NCBI GenBank assembly: GCA_963575745.1
Contig: CAUYUJ010018466.1
Location: forward strand, 68,501-132,500
Length of the DNA: 64,000 bases
Direction: 5' to 3'
Source: Prorocentrum cordatum
Taxonomy: Eukaryota; Sar; Dinophyceae; Prorocentrales; Prorocentraceae
Made by a program: the position numbers and the translations under genes. Shown piece by piece: positions 1 to 11,005 of this stretch. Numbering within the stretch: the first letter of the stretch is position 1; every line of letters begins with the position of its first letter. Under the pieces are notes generated by a model that was not told where the DNA came from, did not search any database, and saw only the letters and a program-made list of their open reading frames with translations.

Positions 1-204
1 GGAGTTGTCTATAAGGAAGAGGGATGGAGGAGGAGGAGTCGGAGTTGGGTTTGAGCAGGTGGCCAGGAAGGTGACCATGCTGCCCGCTTCTCGAAAGGTC
101 CCGCCCATTCAGCAGTTGTGCAGCTTGCGCGCGTGGACCCAGCCAAGGCATCGGAAGACTTTCATGTCTCCCCAGACCCCTCGCGACTCGAGGCAATGCC
201 CACG

Positions 205-279
205 TGTGCCAGCACGAAGGTGTATCCTCTTTACTGCCCGACGTCCGTGGTCATTTGGGCTGTGGCGCTCGGCCTTTTC
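205..279 (+). repeat. Dispersed repeat, copy A (partner at 10072-10146)
   Basis: About 75 bp align by eye with 10072-10146, sharing cores such as TGCCCGACGT and GTGGTCA and the spacing between them. In one frame copy B reads as a Cys/His-rich peptide (CHHECVSCFMPDVCGQL) and copy A as its degenerate version. This looks like a fragment of a dispersed element rather than a gene. The rest of bases 1-640 shows nothing I can support. Confidence 0.5.
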
Positions 280-639
280 TGAATAGCGGTTGGGCGCTGC
301 AGCTGACCCTGGGTCCGGCGCCCTCGACGCCGCGCCGCGGCGGGACGAGAAGTTTAGCCTCCGTGGCGCCTGCCATGCCGTCGCGCAGGGGGAAGGGGGA
401 GGGAGCCGAAGCGGCGGACCGCGGAGGAGGGCTGAGGGCGCGGGGCAGCGCTTCTCCGTGCGACCCTCCAGGACGGGAGCCGGGCCGCCCAGCAGAGGGC
501 CGTGGAGAAGGGTCGGGGGAGTGCGGCGCAGCGTTCCGTAGGATGGTCTGGGACGGGAGCCCGTTGGAACCCTTTGGGGCGGCTGCCAGACTGGCAGAGT
601 CACCTTCCCGCTGAGTTCGCACTCAGGGGAAGAGGGCTG

Positions 640-2074
640 ATAGGAGGTCCAGGGAGGACGCGTGACCCCAGATATCACACCCAATCTGAACTTGACGCTT
701 TTGGTCACTGAGGCCGACGGCACGCGCAAGTTCGCAGGTGGCCACGTGGTCGTAGCCAACCTGGTTACGTGCCATTTCTGTGAGGAACAGCGCGGCTTTG
801 TACCGCTTTTCGTCTTGCCCTACGAGGATAACGAAACTGCGCCGTTTTAGAGCATAAGCTCTGTCGTCGCACACGAGCACGCCGCCAAGGCCATGGGCGA
901 CGAGTGCCCGAGGACGTTTGTCAACATAATCCCGGATCCCCTACGCAAGTGCCATTGCGTGTGCTTCAGGTGCCACGGAGACAAGCAGCGCGGTGATAAA
1001 GACTACTGGGTCAGGCGGGGGGCAGAGATTCTGAAATCCGAAGTGTCCAACTTGAGGGAGAAGCAGAAAAGAGGAGCCGCCGTCGCAGCAGACCAGGTCC
1101 ATCGAGTACGCCACAATCGAGACTGGGGAAAACGTGGACGGCCCTATGGTACCTCACGTCTGATTCAAGGATATCAGCGAGTCTGTCCTGGAGGACGAGC
1201 GGCCGGGAGCTGCGGCGGACTTCGCCGTCGCCTTCGGCGAGGATAACCGCATCATGTGCGTGTGCCCGCACTGGAAGACGGCCCCCTTCGACCCAAAGCA
1301 GCGGGCGCGCTGCGCGGCGCCGACGCGGGAAGACGAGCCAGGAGGCGCCAATGTTGGAGGCCGCTGGAGGTGTTTGAGCATGGGGTGCGGACGCAGTTGG
1401 TCAGAACTGGACAAGGGCAAGGACGCGTGGGTGTGCCGCGTCGCCGTCATCCCGTCGCGCTCTTTCGTGGCGACGTGCGGCATTGTTATGTCCAGCGACA
1501 AGGAGGTGATGCCGATCGAGCGGTCTGAAGAGCACGGCCAAGAGGACCAGGCGGAGATGATCTGCTTCGGCCACGGGGCCTCATATCAGCGGGGCACCTT
1601 GACGATCCCGAGGACGGCCGAGTTGGCGTCGGCCATCGGCGCTGCGATGGGGGGTGAGATCGAAGTGGGCGGGCTGTTGGAGAATGGTATTGGGGCAGTA
1701 ATGTGCTCCATCGACTCCATCAGCGAGGAGGCTCTCAAGAGGCTCGTCAAGAACGTGCCCGCGTTCACGGATGAGAGGATCACAGAGGACATGCTCGGGG
1801 ACTTGCAGGGCCCGCTCAGTGCGATGACAGCGACCGCTCGCAGGACAGTTTCACAGACAACTACCACGCCTTCCACCCGCCCGAGAACTGTCCCATGCAG
1901 AGCGACGTGGAGCGCGACAGGGTGGTCGATCGCCTGCCCCCGACGTCTCTGGATCCGCGGGCTGCGAGCCAGGACTGGGGGGAGGGCGAGCTCGAGGCGC
2001 CGTGGGGGCGCGTGGTCGAGCGCCAGGGGGCGGCCGTGGAGACCTGGTCAGGCGCAACAGCAATTTCGGATTAG
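640..2074 (+). pseudogene. Decayed Cys-rich protein-coding region, family not recognised
   Basis: Coding-like sequence can be followed in three successive frames. The first runs from about 662 to 1090 and has one in-frame TAG at 848-850; it holds CHFC and CHCVCFRCH clusters. The second runs from about 1090 to 1850, with a TGA at 1161-1163; it holds a CVCPHW motif, a second Cys/Trp cluster (WRC, GCGRSW, WVC) and a smooth acidic, helical stretch around 1500-1810. The third runs from about 1815 to the TAG at 2072-2074 and is acidic, with few stops. The Cys pairs suggest zinc binding, probably in a mobile-element protein, but I do not recognise the family. An intron-containing live gene is an alternative to a pseudogene; the in-frame stops and no obvious splice sites argue against it. 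Confidence 0.45.
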
Positions 2075-4005
2075 AGAGTTGGCGACGAGGCGCTCTAGCG
2101 ACGGCGGCGGCGGCGACCGGGGCGGCCAATTGGGGGGCGCTGTCATCGCGCGGAGAGAATGGCCGACGGGCAGACGGGGGCAGCGGGCCGCCGCGCGGCA
2201 ACGGCGCGCCACGGTGCCAGCTGTCCGCGAGGCTCAGGCGGCGCAGCGCGGGGGCTTGCTTTCGCAGTGCGGGGCCCCGTGCGACCCGCTCGGGGCGGGG
2301 GCCCCGCGTGCCGGGGGGCGCGTGAGACGGCCGCCGCTGGGCCCAGAGCGCGTGGCACGCGGCGGCCGCCCCGCGCTTGGGAGCGGGCGGACCGCGCGCG
2401 GCTGAAAGAGTACTTCCCGTGTCCGCCGTCCGTCTGGTAGGGGCTCGGGAGGGGCGCGTCTGCCGGGCGGTCCTGGGCCCGCCGCGCCTTTTGGTGGGCG
2501 CGCCCCAGCATCGACGGCGCCTGAACGCGGGCCCCCTGTTCCGTCGCGGGCGGGGCGAAGTGCCCTCGATGAGGGGGGGGGGGGCGTCGTGGAGGGATGG
2601 GTCTTATTGGGGGCGGGCTGGGCTTCGGGGACCTCCGGCCCCCCCGTCTTTTGTCGGGCGTGGTCGAGACTGTGGGGGGTCGTTGCGCGAAACCGACGAG
2701 GGGTCTCTCGCCTGTGCCCGCTCGCGCACTGCCAGGTCGGACCCGGCCCCCATGGTCGGTGGGCGTTCTGCCTGGCGAAGGCGCCCGCCCGCTCGCTCGC
2801 CCTCTCCCTATCGCCGCGCGCGGGGGGCGGGGTGCTCGTGGGGGTCGTGCCCTCGCGATGGGGTAGGTCCTTGGGGCGCGGGCGGGGCTTCGGGTCCGCG
2901 ATTTTCCTCGTCTCGTCCGCTCGCAGCAGGGTGGGGCTGAAGGGTCGTCGCGTGCCTCCGCCCTATGCGCGGGCGGCCCCGATCCTCCGTGACGCGTCGA
3001 CGTCCACCCGCAGTGATGGCGCCCGCCCGTCCGCGCGCCCTGCCCTTCTGCTGCGGGCGGGGGGCGCCCCGCGGGGGGCGCGCCCTCGCGGGGGCGGGGG
3101 GCCCTCAGGAGGGCGGGCAGGGCTCGGGGCCGCGCCGCCATTGCATCTGTCGGGTCGTAGCGCGATCGGGGCAGCGAGTCTTCGCACTTTTGCAGCAGCG
3201 GGTTGCTCGGGGACAGAGGCCGCGCCGTCCTCCGGCGGGGTCCGCCTGGGCGCGCCTCGCAGGCCGCCCCTCTCAAGGCGCGTTGGCTTTGCCGCGGGCG
3301 TCGCAGGCGTTCGTGCATGGAGCAGACGCGCGCCCGCGCGGTGGATCGGCCCCCGCAGCGCGCCGCAGCGGCCCCCCGCGTGGGCGGCGAGGAGAGCGTC
3401 CGAGTCGCGGGGGGATGGGCGGCAGGAGAGCATCAGGTGATAACCCTCGGCTTCGAGCTTATCGAAGACAGGCCTGGGTCGCGAGAGAGGCCCTCGGGCT
3501 GGCTTTCAAACGCAGGTGTTGGGCAGCGCTAGGTCCCCGTCTCAGGGGTCAGCAACGCGGGTGGGCCAGCCCGCTGAAGGGGTCGCCGGGCGCGCTCCAA
3601 TCGCGCCGCGCAGGTCCGGGCAACGCTGTCGGAAGGAGGCGCGGCAGGCAGAGTCCGCGCGGGCTCGGGCAGGCAGGGGCCGCCGACCGCGGGGGCGGGC
3701 AGTCTCGAGCCAGGTGCACCCCGAGCTTCGTAATGGCATGCACCTCGGTGTTTTCTGCGGAATGGAACAGGCAGTGCCGGGCGTCGGGGGCGAAGTAATT
3801 GCGGTGGCGAGCGTCGACGGGGCTCCGCGCGACCCCGTCGGGGCGGGGGCCCCGCCGCCGACGCGCGTGGGAGGTGGGCCGCCTCGGGGCCCGAGGGGGC
3901 CTGTGCCCGGGGTCAGCTGCCCCGCTCGCACCCTTTGCCGGCCAGAGCAGGTTCGGCTCGCGACCATGGGCGTGCCCTCAGCACCCGAGGCGCAAGAAGT
4001 AGCGG
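2075..4005. other. GC-rich spacer without a supportable gene
   Basis: Very GC-rich sequence with many overlapping open frames on both strands, as expected by chance at this composition. A short motif around CTCGGGGCGGGGGCCC recurs near 2287, 3836 and 4825. No conserved protein could be read. Confidence 0.5.
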
Positions 4006-4674
4006 ATGGCCGACGAGCGCGAGAACAGCGCGGCCGCCCCGCCCGAGGGCGAGTACGTCGGAGGCGCTGTCGTTGCGTCGTGGCCGCGCGCCCACGCTGT
4101 TCTGAGCTCTCCAGAGCAGCCACCCAGCCCACCGCAGCCGGAGATTGCGACTCCCCTGAGTTTGGGGCCACCGACGGCACCGCCGTCAGAGGAGCAGCCG
4201 CCGTGGCGATGCGGGCAGTGCTGGGGGGTGCTCGTACCAGCGAGAAGGACGTGCTGGTGCCGCGGAGCCTGGGGCGCCCGCAGGCAGGCGCCAGTCGCGC
4301 TGGACGGGTGCCTGATGGAGGAGGCGCGACGGACTCAGGAGCAGGGGCTCCGCATGATCAGGGACATCGAGGACCGGGTCGGCGTGTGGTGCAGGAGGCG
4401 CCGGGCCATCCTCGGACAGAGGCCGAACGCAGACGTCAGCGGGAAAGTCGTCAAGGCCGCCAAAGTGCTAGGTGGAGTTGCTCGGGCGGCCGATCGCGCC
4501 AGAGGAGTGCGGGCAGCCGTGGGAGGGGGTGCCGCGGCTCAGTGGGCCGTCCGCGCCGACGGTGCCCGAGCAGGCTCGTGGGGCCGAGGGGGGGGGGCAG
4601 GGTTCGCGGCGGACGCTGTTCAGGGCGACAGACTCGACTCGACCCGTGGTTTTGCAGGTCTCCGAAGACGTTGA
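4006..4674 (+). CDS. Open frame with Cys cluster, unknown function
   Basis: A 222-codon frame starts at an ATG two codons after an in-frame TAG, so the start is well defined. The first 75 residues are Pro/Glu-rich. Next comes a CGQC, ten residues, CWC cluster that could bind a metal, then a charged helical segment (residues about 95-150) with basic patches, and a low-complexity Gly/Ala tail ending in a basic cluster. I do not recognise it. It lies in GC-rich DNA near the decayed Cys-rich frame upstream and could belong to the same element. The tail past about 4510 may be read-through of repeat-like sequence. Confidence 0.35.
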   Translation: MADERENSAAAPPEGEYVGGAVVASWPRAHAVLSSPEQPPSPPQPEIATPLSLGPPTAPPSEEQPPWRCGQCWGVLVPARRTCWCRGAWGARRQAPVALDGCLMEEARRTQEQGLRMIRDIEDRVGVWCRRRRAILGQRPNADVSGKVVKAAKVLGGVARAADRARGVRAAVGGGAAAQWAVRADGARAGSWGRGGGAGFAADAVQGDRLDSTRGFAGLRRR

Positions 4675-4869
4675 GTGGGCCCGCGGTGCGGGCAAGGGTC
4701 AGACGAGGGGCCGCAATGTTCCCTGGCGGGCTCATCGGGGCCCTGGCGCAGTGGGTCATGCGTGAGGGCCCCTCCTCGGGGGAGTGGGCGCGGTCGCGGG
4801 CAGCGGCGGGGCTTCGCGCGCCCCCTCGGGGCGGGGGCCCGCTCGCGCGCCGGCGCGTAGCCCCGCCCT

Positions 4870-5350
4870 CGCAGCTGCGAGTTCAATGTATTTTGCTTGT
4901 GGGGGCATGATTGGCTAGGGGAACAACGCCTATGCCGACGACCAGGGGGCGATCGGCGCGGGGGAACGAGGGCGGCTGGCAGCGCTATTCATGGTCGTCT
5001 TACTTGGCGTCTTCGGCTTCGGGCAGGCGCGGGGCGGCCTCGAGGTAGATTGGGTCGGACTGCGCTGGCTGCAGCACGTGGCCCATGTATTTGTCTGAGG
5101 CGAGGGCGGCTTGGGCAGTGCTGGGGCTGGTGCGCGCCTGGCTCGTCAGCGTCGCAGAGCAGGGCAATGATAACAAGTGGCACGTGCGTGCTCAGGCTCA
5201 TACAATAACGCCTGCGAGGTGTGTGTATGCGTCGTGTACTTGTCGCATGAGTTGTATGAGTTGTGTGTGTATGTTCTCTCTGTGTGTGGTGCGTGTGATG
5301 TGCGTATGTGTGGTGTGCGTGCGTGGTCAACGTACCATGTGTGGTATGCG
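4870..5350. other. Spacer with TG-rich microsatellite
   Basis: No gene is seen. From about 5215 to 5345 the sequence is a degenerate TG/TGTG tract that runs straight into the satellite array. Confidence 0.5.
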
Positions 5351-8300
5351 TGCATGGGGATTTTGGCCGGGGATTTTGGCCTAACGTGCATGGTGCTTTC
5401 CTCTTGGATGGGGAATCTGGTGTGGCGTCTCTGCAGCGGGTGGGCTGTGTTGCCGCTATGTGTTGCAGCCCTTTAGTCGAAGCGGGCGCTTCGGATTCTC
5501 CACGCAGGGTGGTCCTCGCGGCCGGGGATTTTGGCCTGACGTCGCTGACGTCATTCGCAACCCCGACGTGTATGCCGCTTGTTGTTGTAGCACGCCCAAT
5601 GCGGCCGGGGATTTTGGCCTAACGTGCTGGGCGACGTCCGCACGACGGGTGGATGCTCCCGGTGCGGCCGGGGATTTTGGCCTAACGTGCTGGGCGGACG
5701 TCCGTGCGACGGGTGGATGTTCCCGGTGCGGCCGGGGATTTTGGCCTAACGTGCATGGTGCTTTCCTCTTGGATGGGGAATCTGGTGTGGCGTCTCTGCA
5801 GCGGGTGGGCTGTGTTGCCGCTATGTGTTGCAGCCCTTTAGTCGAAGCGGGCGCTTCGGATTCTCCACGCAGGGTGGTCCTCGCGGCCGGGGATTTTGGC
5901 CTGACGTCGCTGACGTCATTCGCAACCCCGACGTGTATGCCGCTTGTTGTTGTAGCACGCCCAATGCGGCCGGGGATTTTGGCCTAACGTGCTGGGCGGA
6001 ACGACGGGTGGATTCATAACGTAACGACGGTGGATGCTCCCGGTGCGGCCGGGGATTTTGGCGTGCTGGGCGGACGTCCGTGCGACGGGTGGATGCTCCC
6101 GGTGCGGCCGGGGATTCTGGCCTAACGTGCATGGTGCTTTCCTCTTGGATGGGGATTCTGGTGTGGCGTCTCTGCAGCGGGTGGGCTGTGTTGCCGCTAT
6201 CTGTTTCAGCCCTTTCGTCGAAGCGGGCGTTTCGGATGCTCCACGCAGGGTCGTCCTCACGGCCAGGGATTTTGGCCTGACGTCGCTGACGTCATTCGTA
6301 ACCCCGACGTGTATGCCGCTTGTTGTTGCAGCACGCCCAATGCGGCCGGGGATTTTGGCCTAACGTGCTGGGCAGACGTCCGTGCGAAGGGTGGATGCTC
6401 CCGGTGCGGCCGGGGTTTTTGGCCTATAACGTGCTGGGCGGACGTCCGTGCGACGGGTGGATGTTCTCGGTGCGGCCGGGGATTTTGGCCTAACGTGCAT
6501 GGTGCTTTCCTCTTGGATGGGGAATCTGGTGTGGCGTCTCTGCAGCGGGTGGGCTGTGTTGCCGCTATGTGTTGCAGCCCTTTAGTCGAAGCGGGCGCTT
6601 CGGATTCTCCACGCAGGGTGGTCCTCGCGGCCGGGGATTTTGGCCTGACGTCGCTGACGTCATTCGCAACCCCGACGTGTATGCCGCTTGTTGTTGTAGC
6701 ACGCCCAATGCGGCCGGGGATTTTGGCCTAACGTGCTGGGCGGACGTCCGCACGACGGGTGGATGCTCCCGGTGCGGCCGGGGATTTTGGCCTAACGTGC
6801 TGGGCGGACGTCCGTGCGACGGGTGGATGCTCCCGGTGCGGCCGGGGATTTTGGCCTAACGTGCATGGTGCTTTCCTCTTGGATGGGGATTCTGGTGTGG
6901 CGTCTCTGCAGCGGGTGGGCTGTGTTGCCTCTGGTGTGTTGCAGCCCTTTAGTCGAAGCGGGCGCTTCGGATGCTCCACGCAGGGTGGTCCTCGCGGCCG
7001 GGGATTTTGGCCTGACGTCGCCGACGTCATTCGCAACCCCGACGTGTATGCCGCTTGTTGTTGTAGCACGCCCAATGCGGCCGGGGATTTTGGCCTAACG
7101 TGCTGGGCGGACGTCCGCACGACGGGTGGATGCTCCCGGTGCGGCCGGGGATTTTGGCCTAACGTGCTGGGCGGACGTCCGTGCGACGGGTGGATGCTCC
7201 CGGTGCGGCCGGGGATTCTGGCCTAACGTGCATGGTGCTTTCCTCTTGGATGGGGATTCTGGTGTGGCGTCTCTGCAGCGGGTGGGCTGTGTTGCCGCTA
7301 TCTGTTTCAGCCCTTTCGTCGAAGCGGGCGTTTCGGATGCTCCACGCAGGGTCGTCCTCACGGCCAGGGATTTTGGCCTGACGTCGCTGACGTCATTCGC
7401 AACCCCGACGTGTATGCCGCTTGTTGTTGTAGCACGCCCAATGCGGCCGGGGATTTTGGCCTAACGTGCTGGGCAGACGTCCGCACGACGGGTGGATGCT
7501 CCCGGTGCGGCCGGGGTTTTTGGCCTAACGTGCTGGGCGGACGTCCGTGCGACGGGTGGATGTTCCCGGTGCGGCCGGGGATTTTGGCCTAACGTGCATG
7601 GTGCTTTCCTCTTGGATGGGGATTCTGGTGTGGCGTCTCTGCAGCGGGTGGGCTGTGTTGCCTCTGGTGTGTTGCAGCCCTTTAGTCGAAGCGGGCGCTT
7701 CGGATGCTCCACGCAGGGTGGTCCTCGCGGCCGGGGATTTTGGCCTGACGTCGCCGACGTCATTCGCAACCCCGACGTGTATGCCGCTTGTTGTTGTAGC
7801 ACGCCCAATGCGGCCGGGGATTTTGGCCTAACGTGCTGGGCGGACGTCCGCACGACGGGTGGATGCTCCCGGTGCGGCCGGGGATTTTGGCCTAACGTGC
7901 TGGGCGGACGCCAGTGCGACGGGTGGATGCTCCCGGTGCGGCCGGGGATTCTGGCCTAACGTGCATGGTGCTTTCCTCTTGGATGGGGATTCTGGTGCGG
8001 CGTCTCTGCAGCGGGTGGGCTGTGTTGCCGCTGTCTGTTTCAGCCCTTTCGTCGAAGCGGGCGTTTCGGATGCTCCACGCAGGGTCGTCCTCACGGCCAG
8101 GGATTTTGGCCTGACGTCGCTGACGTCATGCGCAACCCCGACGTGTATGCCGCTTGTTGTTGCAGCACGCCCAATGCGGCCGGGGATTTTGGCCTAACGT
8201 GCTGGGCAGACGTCCGTGCGAAGGGTGGATGCTCCTGGTGCGGCCGGGGTTTTTGGCCTAACGTGCTGGGCGGACGTCCGTGCGACGGGTGGATGTTCCC

Positions 8301-8372
8301 GGTGCGGCCGGGGATTTGGACCTAGCGTGCATGGTGCTTTCCTCTTGGATGGGGATTCTGGTGTGGCGTCTC
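5351..8372. repeat. 366-bp satellite array, about 8 units, with 64-bp subrepeats
   Basis: The landmark CTCTTGGATGGGG recurs at 5401, 5766, 6142, 6510, 6876, 7243, 7609, 7976 and 8342, giving spacings of 365, 376, 368, 366, 367, 366, 367 and 366. Inside each unit a 64-bp subrepeat carrying GATTTTGGCCTAACGTG is tandemly repeated (for example GCGGCC at 7077, 7141 and 7205). Two unit types alternate in the right half, giving a 733-bp dimer (6876 to 7609, 7243 to 7976). The perfect palindrome TGACGTCA sits at 5546, 5911, 6287, 6655, 7388 and 8121. Frames stay open for 100-175 codons because of periodicity and encode Cys-containing repeats, but the unit lengths are not all multiples of three, so I treat this as non-coding. 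The array breaks off at about 8372. Confidence 0.92.
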
Positions 8373-8640
8373 TGAAGGATGTCTCAGGCGAAACAGCGAT
8401 TCTCCTATAGAGGAGCTCAGAATCATTCAAAATACATTGTGTTTTTGAATCGTTGAAGCAAGAATGTTGAAAATCCTATGTGTTTTTGGACCTCTCCTTC
8501 ACGATCTGCGTGAGGGGTGCCACCGATTTTCAGAATTTTGAGGATGTCCCTAGCGAAACGGCCGGGAAAATCGAAGACGCACGCACGCACGGACGCACGG
8601 ACGCATTAATCCCCTCTGAGCTCTACTCCCTCGGAGAGGT
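8373..8640. repeat. Spacer with a dispersed 20-bp motif in two copies
   Basis: AAGGATGTCTCAGGCGAAAC at 8374 and a close variant at 8540 share a core with GAGGAAGTCTCAGGCAAAAC at 56294; the second and third are preceded by similar T-rich sequence. A short ACGCACGC tract lies near 8578-8605. No gene is seen. Confidence 0.5.
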
Positions 8641-8648
8641 GCGTATGA

Positions 8649-8649
<1 letters not shown>

Positions 8650-8703
<54 letters not shown>
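8650..8703. repeat. (TA)n microsatellite
   Basis: Uninterrupted alternating AT for about 53 bases, followed by ATGTATGTAT. Confidence 0.95.
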
Positions 8704-8710
<7 letters not shown>

Positions 8711-8714
8711 CCCT

Positions 8715-9412
8715 ACCGTGGGCGACTGGGCTCGTTGTTGCGGATCGGCACGGGGCCGGCGAATCGGCGGAGATTGGAGCTTCCCATCAAGTTTTGAACC
8801 CAGAGCGAAGGGTACTTCATCTCGGATGCGAAGGCGGTGGGCTGGGGGGATGGATAGGCGGCGGGAAGTATTGCCGAATGGCCGCGCGCGAGGGGCCTGC
8901 TGGTGTGCGCTCGAGGTGGGACAGGAATGGCTTCCCTGGGCGTGGGCCAGGGCGCGGCCCGAACGGGGTCATCGAGGCGCTCGAGTTTCTCGGTGCGATA
9001 CTCAATGTGAATCTTTTCGTCAAGCCCGGGGGCTGCCGCCAGAGGGCGAACCTATGGCGGGGTCAGCGGGCGACCTGGGACACGCCCGCGCGGCGAGCAG
9101 GTCCGCGCCGACCGAGCGGCCTTTGACGGTCTTCCTCGTCGAGCTTTCGGGTGGGCTGAGGTCGCCCGAGATGGCGCTGAGCTTTTAGACTGGCTGCCGC
9201 GCGAGGAGAACCTGGGGGCGGGCGATCTCAGCGACGTGCAGACGTCAGACTATGACAGGTCCCTCAGGGTGCACGTGGCGGCCGCAGACCCGGAGCGGTA
9301 CCTGCTCGACGGGGTGACGCAGGCCTCGCGGGGGCTCTACGAGTTAATTGTCGAGGAGAGGACGGCCGCCAATGGCTGGGCATTCGCGGCCGGGTGCGGC
9401 CAGAAAGGGTGG
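8715..9412 (+). pseudogene. DIRS-like RT/RNase H remnant
   Basis: Three frames carry pieces of one domain. From about 8900 one frame reads LEVGQEWLPWAWARA; a neighbouring frame continues as VIEALEFLGAILNVNLF. From about 9186 a third frame reads LDWLPREENLGAGDLSD and runs on, acidic and helical, to about 9412. The PREENxxAxxLS signature and the EALELLGA-type strand resemble the RNase H part of DIRS-like retroelements known from dinoflagellates. At least two frameshifts and a TAG at 9186 show it is decayed. A Ty3/gypsy-type RNase H is the main alternative. Confidence 0.5.
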
Positions 9413-9937
9413 TGACATCGTCCAGTACGTCGTTGACGGCGTCGCGCGGGCGGGGCTGGAGGTGGCCGTTGCGGCGCGCGGGGCCTCGCGTGACGTGTCA
9501 GGACGGGGGTCCAGCGCGAGGTGATTGGGGGGTGGCTCAAACCTCCCCGCGCCAGAGTGGGCCCCCCTCCGACCCCGCGTTCCCTCTTTGGGAACCCTGC
9601 GGCCACCTCGGTGAGCGAGGGTCCCCGTGGTGGGAGTGGGAGTGAGGGATCGGGTCTGCGGGGGCCCGTGAGGGCTGGGGAAAAGGCTCTTGGGCCGCCT
9701 TCCCGCTTGCTTTCGTCGTCTGCGTGGGTGCGAGCGGTGCGCGGGGGGGCGATGTCGCAACTTGCGGCGCGGGTCGGGGCCAGGGACGAGGGGGGGGGGC
9801 GGCTCCCCCCCAGACGCTAGCAGTGTCCGGGGTGACGGGGTGAGGGGGCTCCTGTTTCCGCCTTTCTCCTCCAGGCTCCTCGCCCCCCCTTGGTCTTGCG
9901 GATGAATCGCTCCCATCGCAGAGAGGGGGCATCAAGT
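9413..9937. other. GC-rich spacer
   Basis: G-tract-rich sequence with only chance open frames; no recognisable protein or repeat. Confidence 0.5.
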
Positions 9938-9940
9938 TAC

Positions 9941-10305
9941 TGGGAGTGGCTGGTGCCCTGCGCGCAAGGATTTTGGCACCGCCACCCATGTCAGGGGAAT
10001 CGCCGTCATTTCATTCTCCCCATTCTATCGTTATCGCGCCGCCTTGGGGTCTCATCGAGGATACGCCCCCAGTGTCATCACGAATGTGTCTCCTGTTTCA
10101 TGCCCGACGTCTGTGGTCAGTTGGGCTCCGGGGCTGGGTTGTTTCTGCAATTTTGACTCACGATCATCCTGGGCCATCGAATTCTGGGGAGTGGCTGGTG
10201 CACTGCGCACACTGCCCCCGGCACCGCCACCCATGCAAGGGGAATCGTCGTCACCTCAATCCTCCTGTTACGCGCCGCCTTCAGGGCTCATCGAGGATAC
10301 CACGC
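9941..10305 (+). repeat. Imperfect tandem duplication, Cys/His-rich in one frame
   Basis: 9941-10075 and about 10187-10305 are diverged copies about 247 bp apart. Both contain GGGAGTGGCTGGTG, a CACCGCCACCCATG core, GGGGAATCG, and near the end CTCATCGAGGATAC. The second copy reads as EWLVHCAHCPRHRHPCKG, a zinc-finger-like arrangement; the first is degenerate there (CAQGFWHRHPC). The repeat is clear. Whether it was ever coding is inference. Confidence 0.6.
10072..10146 (+). repeat. Dispersed repeat, copy B (partner at 205-279)
   Basis: It aligns with copy A over about 75 bp and lies between the two halves of the tandem duplication, so it was probably part of the same ancestral element. Confidence 0.5.
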
Positions 10306-10785
10306 CGAATTGTTTCTTTATTTTCTCGGCGTTTAAAGGTTGTTCGTGGCCGAATGGCTTGGCAAAACGATTCAGGATGAAAAACCGCTCGTGGGGATGG
10401 GCTCGAGAATTCCATAGGCCGTGGATCCGAAATACATTGGCACGAAGTTTCAGAACATCCTTACCTTTGGAGTGGTGCCGTTCTTTTCTGCGTCTTCGGA
10501 CTTTCCGCTGTGGAATGGCCTTCGTTGTCGTTGTGGGTGTCCCCATCGTGCATTGGGCTTTCAGTGGAGGGGCTCGTTTTATTGACTCGCGTTTCTGTTG
10601 CCATTGTTTCGATTGTAGTGGAGCCATCATGGGCCAGAACATGCGCTCAAGAGCAACTTCTCTATACCGGCGGCGTTCATAAGAGCCACGCCGGAAAGCA
10701 TGAGGGGCCCCAACGCCCCACCTGTCCCCGGATATGGCGCGAGATCGTCGCGCTCCCTCCGAACGCAGATTCTGGCCTCCACGGT
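10306..10785. other. Spacer, nothing recognised
   Basis: Balanced-composition sequence with open frames on both strands but no recognisable motif. Confidence 0.4.
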
Positions 10786-11005
10786 CCATGTCGATCCGAT
10801 CGATCCTATTTGAGATATCGCTTTCGTCGGGCCGGGTCCGACTCGACTCCGATTGTCCCGGCGATCGGGTGCGGCCCGATGCTCGCATGGCGCTGCCGTG
10901 CGTCCTCGCGCGGCCGACCCGATTCGATTCTTCGGTTCCGTGCCGATGCAGTCCGACGCACAGTCCGATTCGACCCGATGTTCCGGCTCGGTGCCGTCTG
11001 ATCCT
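10786..11005. repeat. Degenerate GATTCG-type repeat
   Basis: Many variants of CGATCCGAT, GATTCGATTC and GTCCGATTCG. The same motif class returns at 17445-17635. Confidence 0.6.

Noticed and set aside
5460-8325. Cys-containing repeat proteins encoded by the 366-bp satellite
   Set aside because: Unit lengths (365, 376, 368, 366, 367) do not keep frame across the array, and both strands are open; more likely non-coding satellite.
5351-8372. CRISPR array
   Set aside because: The repeats are long, contiguous and nested, with no unique spacers, and the DNA is eukaryotic.
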